A stretch of 64,000 bases of DNA from Flavobacterium araucananum (GCF_002222055.1 NZ_MUGS01000014.1:118042-182041); one strand, 5' to 3'; shown: positions 42,218-50,277, numbered from the stretch's first letter. Notes: generated by a model from the sequence alone, not told the origin. Numbers and translations are program-made.

Positions 42218-44728
42218 ATGACTACAAACAAATTCAATACAGCTGGTTTAACCACTGCACAAGTACTTGCGGCCAGGAAAAAATACGGCCAAAACGTATC
42301 TTCGTATAAAAAAACAAACCGTTATATCGCTGCAATGATCCGAATGATCAAGGAACCGATGATGATTCTTTTGTTCGTAGCATCAAGTATTTATTTTATC
42401 AGTGGAAAAACGGCTGATGGTTTCTTTTTAGCCTCAGCAATTGTTTTGATTGCGGCTATTTCATCTTACCAGAATGCGAGGAGCAGAAATGCTTTGGAGC
42501 AGTTGAAAAATTTTACCAAACCCAAATGCAAAGTCATAAGAAATGGCGATTCTGTAGAAATAAAAACAGAAGAGATTGTCATTGGTGACAGTCTTCTGGT
42601 TGAAGAAGGCGTTTTAATTGCTGCCGATGGAGTCATCTTAAATTCCAATGACTTTTCTGTTAATGAATCGATCCTTACCGGAGAATCCATGGCGGTCAAT
42701 AAAGACAAAGAAGCCAAAGACAATGGCATTTATCAAGGCACAACAGTCTCTGGCGGACTCGCCATTGCAGCGGTCACTGCCATTGGAAGTGAAACCAAAC
42801 TGGGTAAAATAGGCAAAAGCCTTGAGGGAATAAAAGAAGAAAAAACACCTCTGGAGATTCAGATTGGTAATTTCGTAAAAAAAATGGCTATTGCAGGAGC
42901 CATCGTTTTTTTGATTGTTTGGGGAATCAACTACTTTCATTCCTTTAAGGTATTCGACAGTCTGCTAAAAGCCCTTACCCTGGCTATGAGCATCCTTCCT
43001 GAAGAAATTCCGATCGCTTTTACCACCTTTATGGCCATTGGCGCCTGGCGGATGATGAAAGAAGGGATTATTGTCAAACAAATGAAAACTGTAGAAACAT
43101 TAGGCAGTGCCACTGTGATTTGTATTGACAAGACAGGCACCATTACCGAAAACAAGATGAGTCTGGCTAAGATTTTTTCGTTACAATCAGGGAAAATTAC
43201 AGATTTAGAGGGCACTTTATCTGAGGATGAAAAAAAGTTAATTACCCTGTCCATGTGGGCAAGCGAACCCATAGCTTTTGACCCGATGGAAATCGCTCTT
43301 CATGAAACCTATGCAGAGATTAATGAAAAAGATCAGAGACCTGATTTCGAATTGGTGCATGAATATCCCTTGTCAGGAAAGCCCCCCATGATGACGCACG
43401 TTTTTGAAAATAAATCGGGTACTAATATTATTGCCGCTAAAGGAGGTGCAGAAGCCTTAATGGAAGTGTCTGAACTTACTGCAGACCAGAAAAAAATAAT
43501 TCTAAAAGCAATTCAGCAATTATCCCAGGACGGTTACCGAGTTCTGGCAGTGGGCGAAACGCATCAGACTTCTGAGCATTACCCTAAAACACAACAGGAA
43601 TTTAAATTTGAATTCATTGGACTGCTGGCCTTTTATGATCCCCCGAAAAAGAATATCAAACTCGTTTTACAGCATTTTTACAAAGCCGGAATTAATGTAA
43701 AAATTATAACCGGTGACAATGCCCTGACTACTTCATCTATAGCTGAGCAAATCGGTTTTAAGGGATATGAAAAAAGCATCTCCGGAGATGAGCTGATGAA
43801 ACTTAACAAAAAAGAACTCAAAAAATGTGTCAGGGATACTACTTTATTTACCCGAATGTTTCCCGAGGCTAAACTCAAAATCATCAATGCCCTGAAATCA
43901 AATAAGGAAATTGTTGCCATGACCGGTGATGGAGTAAATGATGGACCGGCGTTAAAAGCGGCTCATATCGGAATTGCAATGGGCAAAAAAGGAACTGAAA
44001 TTGCCAAGCAGGCAGCTTCACTTATTCTGGTCAATGATGATCTCTCAAAAATGGTGCACGCCATAGCCATGGGAAGAAAGATTTATGCCAACATCAAAAA
44101 ATCAATTCAGTTTATTATTTCAATCCATATTCCCATCATATTTACTGTTTTTATTCCACTGGCACTTGGCTGGCGATATCCTAATATATTCTCCCCTGTT
44201 CATATCATCTTTTTAGAATTGGTGATGGGTCCTACCTGCTCTATTGTCTATGAGAATGAACCCATGGAAAAAAATACCATGGCACAGCAGCCAAGACCTT
44301 TCACTTCGACATTTTTTAACTGGAAGGAACTCTCTACCAGTATTATTCAGGGATTGGTAATCACTATTGGTACATTATTTACTTATCAATACGCTGTCTA
44401 TAACGGTTATGACGAGCAGCATACCCGAACTATGGTTTTTATTGTACTGGTAACCGCTAATATCTTTTTGACATTAATGAACCGCTCTTTTTATTATTGC
44501 ATTTTTACCACTTTGCGTTACAAAAATAATTTAGTTCCATTAATTATAAGTATTACCATTTTCATTACCGCAATGCTGCTTTACATCAAACCATTTGCAA
44601 TATTCTTTGCATTTGAACGTCTTGATCTCCTTTCGCTGTGTATGGCAATTGGAGTAGGTTTTCTATCGGTTATCTGGTATGAAATGGTAAAATTATGGAA
44701 ACGAAATTTTAAGGAATTCAAAGCCTGA
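42218..44728 (+). CDS. P2-type cation-transporting ATPase
   Basis: This 836-residue P-type ATPase has TGES in the actuator domain, the membrane motif ILPEEIPIAF, the phosphorylation site CIDKTGTITENKM (Asp304), KGGAEALMEVSE in the nucleotide domain, and MTGDGVNDGPALKAAHIGIAMGKKGTEIAKQAA. About ten membrane helices match the P2 (Ca2+-like) class. No heavy-metal binding domain is present at the N-terminus. PEEIP replaces the usual PEGLP of Ca2+ pumps, so the transported ion is uncertain. It forms an operon with the stress protein upstream. Confidence 0.9.
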   Translation: MTTNKFNTAGLTTAQVLAARKKYGQNVSSYKKTNRYIAAMIRMIKEPMMILLFVASSIYFISGKTADGFFLASAIVLIAAISSYQNARSRNALEQLKNFTKPKCKVIRNGDSVEIKTEEIVIGDSLLVEEGVLIAADGVILNSNDFSVNESILTGESMAVNKDKEAKDNGIYQGTTVSGGLAIAAVTAIGSETKLGKIGKSLEGIKEEKTPLEIQIGNFVKKMAIAGAIVFLIVWGINYFHSFKVFDSLLKALTLAMSILPEEIPIAFTTFMAIGAWRMMKEGIIVKQMKTVETLGSATVICIDKTGTITENKMSLAKIFSLQSGKITDLEGTLSEDEKKLITLSMWASEPIAFDPMEIALHETYAEINEKDQRPDFELVHEYPLSGKPPMMTHVFENKSGTNIIAAKGGAEALMEVSELTADQKKIILKAIQQLSQDGYRVLAVGETHQTSEHYPKTQQEFKFEFIGLLAFYDPPKKNIKLVLQHFYKAGINVKIITGDNALTTSSIAEQIGFKGYEKSISGDELMKLNKKELKKCVRDTTLFTRMFPEAKLKIINALKSNKEIVAMTGDGVNDGPALKAAHIGIAMGKKGTEIAKQAASLILVNDDLSKMVHAIAMGRKIYANIKKSIQFIISIHIPIIFTVFIPLALGWRYPNIFSPVHIIFLELVMGPTCSIVYENEPMEKNTMAQQPRPFTSTFFNWKELSTSIIQGLVITIGTLFTYQYAVYNGYDEQHTRTMVFIVLVTANIFLTLMNRSFYYCIFTTLRYKNNLVPLIISITIFITAMLLYIKPFAIFFAFERLDLLSLCMAIGVGFLSVIWYEMVKLWKRNFKEFKA

Positions 44729-44729
44729 G

Positions 44730-45473
44730 TTACTTGCCTTTAAATTGTATCAGATGCCTGTACTTCCTTTCGAGTAAAACAGCATTAAATCTGATCCTGT
44801 CATATAGGAGACCTAAAAGCAAAGCGACAACACCAATGAGTAAAACGTGTAATCCCATATTCGAATAAAATATCCCGCCTATAATACCACCAAAAAAGAA
44901 AAAACTAATAATGGTCATTCGCAATTTTATCGATATAAAGAGTTTTTTTCGAAAAAGTTCCTCCTGATAAAAAAGCAGTTGTGATAATTCAATTCCAAGA
45001 TCTGTAAAAAGCCCTGTTAAGTGTGTTGTCCTCACTGCGGCGTTGGAAATTTTTGTAACTAAAGAATTTTGAAGCCCCATTGCAAAGAGTAACGTATAGG
45101 CTATAAAATCAGGATTATGTATAATTAAATTGCCGCCAAAAACTGCGATACCAAATAAAATAGCGCTTTCGATTGCTGTTGGAATTACATAACTGTATTT
45201 TTCATTTCTTCTAAGGAGAAACTCTACAAGCAGACTGGAGAAAAAAGAGCCCAGGAAAAAGAAAAAAATATATAAAAAGTATACAAATCCCTGTTTGAAA
45301 TTGAGTTTGAAAATCTCATCTACAAAAAAAGCAAAATGTCCCGTAACATTGGTAGTCAGTTTTTGAACTCCCAGAAAACCAGCGACATTCACCAGTCCGG
45401 CCACAAACGATAATAAAGAGGCTATTTTTAGATTGTGCCTTAAGTTTCTTTTGTTTCCCTGATGTTTGAACAT
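44730..45473 (-). CDS. DUF1275 (YoaK-like) membrane protein
   Basis: This 247-residue protein from ATG 45473 (MFKHQGNKRN) has six to seven membrane helices with SFVAGLVNVAGFLGVQKLTTNVTGHFAFF, the DUF1275 signature, and ALGLQNSLVTKISNAAVRTTHLTGLFTDLG. The frame is open to 45563, but that part overlaps the upstream gene by 62 bp, so the internal start is preferred. The family is of unknown function. It ends two bases from the convergent P-type ATPase gene. Confidence 0.85.
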   Translation of the reverse strand: MFKHQGNKRNLRHNLKIASLLSFVAGLVNVAGFLGVQKLTTNVTGHFAFFVDEIFKLNFKQGFVYFLYIFFFFLGSFFSSLLVEFLLRRNEKYSYVIPTAIESAILFGIAVFGGNLIIHNPDFIAYTLLFAMGLQNSLVTKISNAAVRTTHLTGLFTDLGIELSQLLFYQEELFRKKLFISIKLRMTIISFFFFGGIIGGIFYSNMGLHVLLIGVVALLLGLLYDRIRFNAVLLERKYRHLIQFKGK

Positions 45474-45501
45474 TGTTTTATGGTATTCTGTAATTATTGA
45501 A

Positions 45502-46320
45502 TCATAATATCCTTTTAGGAATGTTTTGGTTGTATTGTACTGCTGTGACTTTAAACTTTGCATAACTAAAATCTCCTGTTTTCAATTTCCAGACTGCTTC
45601 TGCTGAAAAAGGGATTTTTACCCCATTGATATCTTTGTAATTTGTCATTCTGCAGAGCCATGGTTCTCTTTTCTGACCGGTCATGAACCGCAGGGTTTCC
45701 ATCGTAACAATTTCGCCTACAGCGTTAAATATAACGATAAAATCAAATGAAATTTCTTTGTAGCGAAATGATAATTTCGCAGAATTTTCATCTATGGCGA
45801 TCCATGTTATATTTTCTGAAGGAAGCAAATTTGTTGGAAACCAAACGCTTTCGGCCAGCCAGCGCTGCATCTCGCCTTCGTTAATTCCTGTGCCTTTGCC
45901 ATCAACCACTGTAAAAATATTGAATAATGAAACTTTTAAATTTCCCTTGTCGGCAATCAAGCTGTCTCTTGCTGTAAAGATCAGCGTTGAGCCTTTCCAT
46001 ATAAATTGTGGTTTTTGAACAGAAAAATATTGTTCGCCCCTAATATTGATGAACCCACTTTTTAAGCTCGTTTTAAACACACCCTTATGTTTTAATCTAA
46101 CTGAAACTATATACGGCATTGTATCTTTCAATACATATTTAAAATAGCGCTGTACTGGTTTAGGCAGGCCAATTAATTGACCCGGGTTATACCTTTTATC
46201 AGATACATTCAATGCATTTGCATATAATGTCTTCACCTGTTTTTTGAATTTTAAAGACATCGTTATTTTTCCCAGAAGTATCACCAGCAGTACTGCTCCA
46301 ATAATAAGTAAGAGTTTCAT
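45502..46320 (-). CDS. DUF6544-like membrane-anchored protein
   Basis: This 272-residue protein has one N-terminal membrane helix (about 3-19). A soluble part follows with LPKPVQRYFKYVL, GVFKTSLKSGFINIRGEQYF, NEGEMQRWLAESVWFPTNLLP and LRFMTGQKREPWLCRM. The pattern matches DUF6544/DUF6920-type proteins often found in Bacteroidota and Bacillota, function unknown. It overlaps the upstream membrane protein gene by 4 bp and is followed by DUF1275, so all three are one operon on the minus strand. Confidence 0.72.
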   Translation of the reverse strand: MKLLLIIGAVLLVILLGKITMSLKFKKQVKTLYANALNVSDKRYNPGQLIGLPKPVQRYFKYVLKDTMPYIVSVRLKHKGVFKTSLKSGFINIRGEQYFSVQKPQFIWKGSTLIFTARDSLIADKGNLKVSLFNIFTVVDGKGTGINEGEMQRWLAESVWFPTNLLPSENITWIAIDENSAKLSFRYKEISFDFIVIFNAVGEIVTMETLRFMTGQKREPWLCRMTNYKDINGVKIPFSAEAVWKLKTGDFSYAKFKVTAVQYNQNIPKRIL

Positions 46321-46805
46321 TTTTTGCTGTTTTCGTTAGGCGGCAAGGAGAAGTTTTTTGCATAGCTATTTCTTATTTCTGGCAGTAGCGCAACAATAAT
46401 CATCGCAATGGCATACAGCATATAAAACATTTGCAACCAGCCAACACCCTGTACAAAGAAGGTTTCTGTCTGTATCCAAATAATGAGAACCAAAGCGATA
46501 TAAATACTATAGGTCCAGGCCCAATACATGTCTTTAAAAAAATTGAAATGTTCCGCAAACGGGATGAAAGGTCGCTTGACTAAAGCCACTACAATCAGAA
46601 GTGGCAAAAAGCCCAATACGAAAAATAGAATAATCCCTGGAATCAGAAAATCAGCAAATGGTGAATTTTCTAAAATAGATAACGGCAATCCTCCAAGAAG
46701 TTTTCCTGATGGCGAAATAATTAATGCGCCGCCACCAATCATAGCGGTAAGTCCCAAAAATGAGAGAAGTGCACGATGTGTTTTTTGAGCTGTTTTTTTC
46801 ATCAC
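46317..46805 (-). CDS. Four-helix membrane protein
   Basis: This 162-residue protein has four predicted membrane helices (about 12-34, 48-72, 92-112, 122-142) and a short basic C-terminus. I recognise no family with confidence. It is the first gene of the minus-strand operon with the DUF6544-like and DUF1275 genes, and its last four bases overlap the next start. Confidence 0.65.
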   Translation of the reverse strand: MMKKTAQKTHRALLSFLGLTAMIGGGALIISPSGKLLGGLPLSILENSPFADFLIPGIILFFVLGFLPLLIVVALVKRPFIPFAEHFNFFKDMYWAWTYSIYIALVLIIWIQTETFFVQGVGWLQMFYMLYAIAMIIVALLPEIRNSYAKNFSLPPNENSKK

Positions 46806-46858
46806 GCTATTTGGTTTAACGCTCTATTATAATTACTTCTATTATCGGACAAAAATCT

Positions 46859-47045
46859 CTAAATTGGTAATATGGCATTAAATTCTGCTTCAATATTTTC
46901 GTCGGTTTTAGAGAAAATAGTTCCCTTGTGATTTTCTGCCATTTTTTATTCAATTGATAGTCCATTGCCTGTACCGATATAGATTTCATTATTATGTAAA
47001 TGACCGACTTTTATCTTAAAGGTTCCTGAATCAGCTGTTCAATTC
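46859..47045 (-). pseudogene. Degraded C-terminus of a histidine kinase
   Basis: On the minus strand the gap reads GTFKIKVGHLHNNEIYIGTGNGLSIE, then after a stop KMAENHKGTIFSKTDENIEAEFNAILPI and a final stop. The order (GxGNGLSI, MAENHKGTI, FNAILPI) matches the G2 box and last strands of a HATPase domain. An in-frame stop and the loss of everything before the G2 box show that it is a remnant. The 313-bp gap holds nothing else. Confidence 0.5.
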
Positions 47046-47118
47046 TATAAATGCACACTTTAATAAACGCTGAGGAATTTATTATTATCTAAACATTAAA
47101 ATATCATTCTATTTCACA

Positions 47119-47778
47119 TCAGTCAAGCTCTACAAATAGTTCATTATCAACTTGCCATACTCCCTTTGTATTCCAGGCAATCCTTTCTGCTTCTTCCTTC
47201 TGAAAAATTGAACTGACAATACCACTTAGAAATATCGTGTTGCCATCAACTCTGACTTTAATATTACCGATATCAAGTATCCAGCTTCGCTTAAGGGCTT
47301 TCTCTACAATCTCCTTTTCCAGTTGATTTTTTATTTCAGCCTCAATCACTATTTTATCAATAACTCCTCGTACACCTTCCAGATAACGAATAGCATTATC
47401 TGCGGTCTTTCTTTGGAAATTCCAATGCAAAACACCCTCAAGGGTAACCCATCCTTCCTTGACTGTAACTTTTAATGTGTGATTAGGTATAACCCATTTT
47501 TCCTTTAATGCTTTTATAACTGAATTGGCAATCTCTTTGTCATTTCTAATTGCCGAATAAGAAAGATCTACCATTACATCATCTATAATGGTCTTAACCC
47601 CTGATATATCCTTAATAGCGTGTTCAGCTTCCTTTTTTTGATTATAATTCTCGACAGTTCCTGCCAGAGTAACAATCCCATCCTGCACACTAACCTGTAT
47701 CTTACTAGATTGTAAAACAGGCTCCCATTTTATAGCTTCCATGACTTCTTTGCGTAAAATATCATTACTTTTTTTCAT
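47119..47778 (-). CDS. Three-BON-domain protein (paralog 4)
   Basis: This 219-residue protein is the most divergent paralog: MKKSNDILRKEVMEAIKWEP, VSVQDGIVTLAGTVENYNQ, VTVKEGWVTLEGVLHWNFQR, and VDGNTIFLSGIVSSIFQKE keep the three-BON order and the glycine positions. It is on the opposite strand, yet has a full copy of the shared promoter (47859-47914), which supports joint regulation with paralogs 1 and 3. Confidence 0.88.
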   Translation of the reverse strand: MKKSNDILRKEVMEAIKWEPVLQSSKIQVSVQDGIVTLAGTVENYNQKKEAEHAIKDISGVKTIIDDVMVDLSYSAIRNDKEIANSVIKALKEKWVIPNHTLKVTVKEGWVTLEGVLHWNFQRKTADNAIRYLEGVRGVIDKIVIEAEIKNQLEKEIVEKALKRSWILDIGNIKVRVDGNTIFLSGIVSSIFQKEEAERIAWNTKGVWQVDNELFVELD

Positions 47779-47858
47779 TAGATTTTTATTAGTATTTTTA
47801 CAGGATTAAGCTTTAATATACTTATTTTTAAAAGTATAATAATCACTATATCACTAAG

Positions 47859-47914
47859 CAAAATTGAGACAAATAGTACCATGAAAAAATGATTTCTGTC
47901 AATGCAAAAAGTGA
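47859..47914 (-). promoter_or_regulatory. Shared stress-island promoter, BON paralog 4 site (minus strand)
   Basis: Read on the minus strand: TCACTT (47914-47909), N15, ATCATT (47893-47888), N25, and CAATTTTG with TTTG at 47862-47859. It lies 80 bp before the ATG at 47778. Both spacings are exact on the opposite strand. Confidence 0.78.
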
Positions 47915-48040
47915 TAAGAAACATTTAATATATTAAAGTGATAACAAAATTATAATATTGAGATGACTAAGTTTAAATTAGCAATTATGATTGAAACATC
48001 AAGGTAATTATGTGCTGGAATCATTATTTAGCTGATACCC

Positions 48041-48075
48041 TTTTTGTCACAAAAGTTAAGTTCCTGTGTTTAGGT
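48041..48075. repeat. R2-like head sequence
   Basis: GATACCCTTTTTGTCACAAA and the following AGTTAAG match the opening of the R2 repeat at 55849. The rest of R2 is absent, and R1 copy C follows 100 bp later. Confidence 0.4.
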
Positions 48076-48175
48076 TCTTTATCTATTTTCTGCTTCTGCA
48101 GCCGCAAAACCTATTTATTTTTGTGAAAGAATTGTGGCATGTCTATTAAAAAAAAACGAAAATTGAGTATTGATT

Positions 48176-48332
48176 AGTACAACAGTTGGGTTTGAATGCG
48201 CAGTTCTCTAAGACAAAACAGGGCTCTTGGGCAGCCATAGCCCCGATAGAAGTGAAAATCCTTTTGTGTCCGCCGCGGCGGACACAAAAGATTGAAGCGT
48301 ATAGCGGGAAGAGCTCCTAAAAAATAAATACT
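48176..48332. repeat. Structured hairpin repeat, family R1, copy C
   Basis: The full-length copy matches 11837-11990 from AGTACAACAgtTGGGTTTGA to AAAAATAAATACT. The stem is CTTTTGTGTCCGCCG with CGGCGGACACAAAAG, 15 exact base pairs. Relative to copies A and B, both arms changed together (GTGCCG/CGGCAC to GTGTCCGCC/GGCGGACAC), which is compensatory evidence for a folded structure. The rest of the 667-bp gap (47779-48445) contains the BON promoter and AT-rich DNA only. Confidence 0.78.
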
Positions 48333-48445
48333 TAATATCCATAAAAAAACAATATTACAATTGCTGACCCAACTCTAAACATTTGGTCTCTAATTATGGA
48401 TATAGAAAAAACTCTATACATTTAGATACCCTTAAAATTAATAAA

Positions 48446-48862
48446 ATGAGAAACGGTAATATTCTAATTGTAGAAGATGATCAGATGACAAGCAGATTTT
48501 ACAAGATGTAATTGTATCTCTTGGCAATACGAGCAAAATCATTTGGAAAATTAACAAAGCAGAAGCACTTTGATACTTATCTTCCAGCAATAAAAATGCT
48601 GATTATTTTTTGCGGTATGAACATGCCAATTATCAATGGACTGGAATTAAAACGGCTTATAGATGCTGATCCCGTTCTTAGAAAAAAAAGTATACCGTTG
48701 GTTTTTTATTCAAGAGCAGCAACGCAAAACGCCATTGAAGAAGCTCACACTGCACTTAGTATGCCAGGCTTTAAAAAAAAAGAAAATGACTGTCATAAAT
48801 CAAAATCAACTGCCAATACTATACTTGGGTACTGGAAAAGTGCATCCAAATACCTAAATTTT
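48446..48862 (+). pseudogene. Frameshifted single-domain response regulator
   Basis: An ATG at 48446 starts a receiver domain, MRNGNILIVEDDQMTSRFYK, then a stop. One base shift restores LQDVIVSLGNT. A further piece reads MNMPIINGLELKRLIDADPVLRKKSIPLVFYSRA and EEAHTALSMPGF, and the last piece reads ILGYWKS-like sequence near 48828. All parts of a REC domain are present in order, but in at least three frames. It is most likely a decayed gene, or less likely a cluster of base errors. The apparent frame from 48512 to 48931 mixes these parts and is not real as such. Confidence 0.65.
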
Positions 48863-48865
48863 GAT

Positions 48866-49309
48866 TTAATTTATTTTCTCTTCTTTCACCTGTTTGTAAA
48901 CTTCAATTTTTCCTATTACGTCAAAATCTAAAGTATAATTAACAGGGAATTCATAATTTTCATCCATCAAGATTATCATTTCAGCCTGATAAATCGAATT
49001 GCCCAAATTCAACTTTGGATTTTTGGATAAAATAAGATAATAGGGTAATGCACTTTGAGATAATTCATTATTGATTAACATATCAAATCCTTCTTTTGCG
49101 GTTTGTTCAACAAAATAAGAACCGGGAAAGTTATGTTGGTTTTTATCTATAAAACTCTTAAATAATTCAAGATCTGATTTATTAAAAGAAAGCGCTTGCA
49201 AATTTAAACTGCTAAACTTATCAAGTTTAAACCATTTAATATTTACAATTAACTTTTTAGAATCTAAGTTGTATTTAAAATAGGCCAGCTGCGTATTTAT
49301 AGTATACAT
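48866..49309 (-). CDS. Hypothetical soluble protein
   Basis: This 147-residue protein has no signal peptide or membrane segment. It is rich in Asn, Lys and aromatic residues (YTINTQLAYFKYNLDSKKL, KLDKFSSLNLQALSF, YYLILSKNPKLNLGN). The mixed alpha/beta pattern is not diagnostic. It is flanked by the decayed response regulator and an AT-rich gap, with no partner genes. Function unknown. Confidence 0.6.
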   Translation of the reverse strand: MYTINTQLAYFKYNLDSKKLIVNIKWFKLDKFSSLNLQALSFNKSDLELFKSFIDKNQHNFPGSYFVEQTAKEGFDMLINNELSQSALPYYLILSKNPKLNLGNSIYQAEMIILMDENYEFPVNYTLDFDVIGKIEVYKQVKEEKIN

Positions 49310-49487
49310 GGATAATATTTCTAATTAAATTACTACAGGATAAGTTTATTGGTAATGCTATACAAATGGGCATGTAATCTTGTAATAGCTGATAAATAAA
49401 AAAATAAGGAGTTTTTTTTAACAGTTGCTTTTATGCAATGGCTAATTTAGTGTGAATTGAAGTAAAAAAAACAATCAAATTTAACAT

Positions 49488-49502
49488 TTAGAATCATTCT
49501 AG
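49488..49502. promoter_or_regulatory. Fur-family-like 7-1-7 box upstream of metal-pump remnant
   Basis: TTAGAATCATTCTAG is a near-perfect 7-1-7 dyad (6 of 7 positions). It lies 171 bp before the GTG at 49673. The rest of the 363-bp gap has no gene. Confidence 0.5.
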
Positions 49503-49672
49503 TGAGTAGGAATAAACTTCCATTGATACCTTTATTGTTCTTTGTTTTTAAACAGCCTTTTATCTTTGTGCAGGTAAAACTTAAAAGTATTTTGGCAGGA
49601 CTTAACTATTTACAACATTTCTAAACAAGTAGTTACCTGAAAATATTACAAGATATTAGCTATATTTGAATT

Positions 49673-50053
49673 GTGAAAAAACATCTTTCCATATTATTTT
49701 TATCGGTCTACCTTTTGTCCGTAACGCAATTGGTAGAGCTTATAAAGCTGCCTGTAATGGTAGAACATTATGTGGAACATAAAGAGCAAAATCCTAATTT
49801 AACTGTTCTTCAATTTTTGTGCATTCATTATCAGGGACCAGATGTATTTGATGCCGATTATGCTAAGGATATGAAACTCCCTTTTAAATCGCACACCAAT
49901 ATCAGTTCTGTTGTATTTTATCCGTTGATACAAGAATACAAACCCATACAAAAAGTAAATTTTACGTATAAAAAACAAAATTCATATACGTATTCTTTTG
50001 CCTATTCTTCCATTTCCCTTTCCTCTGTCTGGCAGCCGCCCAGAGACTGTTAA
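49673..50053 (+). CDS. Small exported hypothetical protein (metal-efflux locus type)
   Basis: This 126-residue protein starts with GTG and has a short hydrophobic signal (MKKHLSILFLSVYLLSV). A His/Glu-bearing segment, VMVEHYVEHKEQNPNLTV, and a FLCIHYQGPDVFDADY segment follow. In Bacteroidota, small proteins of this kind often stand directly before CzcA/CusA-type efflux genes, and here a czcA-like start follows at 50143. A TATATTTG box (49661-49668) ends only four bases before the GTG, so transcription may be leaderless. Confidence 0.65.
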   Translation: MKKHLSILFLSVYLLSVTQLVELIKLPVMVEHYVEHKEQNPNLTVLQFLCIHYQGPDVFDADYAKDMKLPFKSHTNISSVVFYPLIQEYKPIQKVNFTYKKQNSYTYSFAYSSISLSSVWQPPRDC

Positions 50054-50142
50054 TCGTTTTTTATCGGCTTAAAACTCTCACGTCTAATGGCGCATGTTTT
50101 TGCTATTGCTTATTTTTTAAAGCGACGATTAACAAAAAGCTT

Positions 50143-50277
50143 ATGCTTGTTAAAATAATTGCGTTTTCCCTAAGCAATAAACTCATCGCAGGGCTTTTTA
50201 CAATTGCCGCGACTGGTCTATCAAGAGCAATGCCGAGAGGAACAGCATCGGGCTCAGCCAACGCATTGCCCGGATGA
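50143..50277 (+). pseudogene. Deleted CzcA/CusA-type RND efflux pump gene (N-terminal remnant)
   Basis: ATG 50143 opens MLVKIIAFSLSNKLIAGLFT, the typical cytoplasmic start and first helix of heavy-metal RND pumps. After IAATGLSRAMPRGTASGSAN the frame stops at 50275, where relatives continue for about 1000 residues. The junction suggests a large internal deletion. The preceding small protein gene appears to be intact, so a metal-efflux operon once existed here. Confidence 0.5.

Noticed and set aside
48512..48931. 139-codon frame as an intact protein
   Set aside because: It strings together pieces of a receiver domain from different frames and ends in unrelated sequence. The decayed response regulator explanation fits better.
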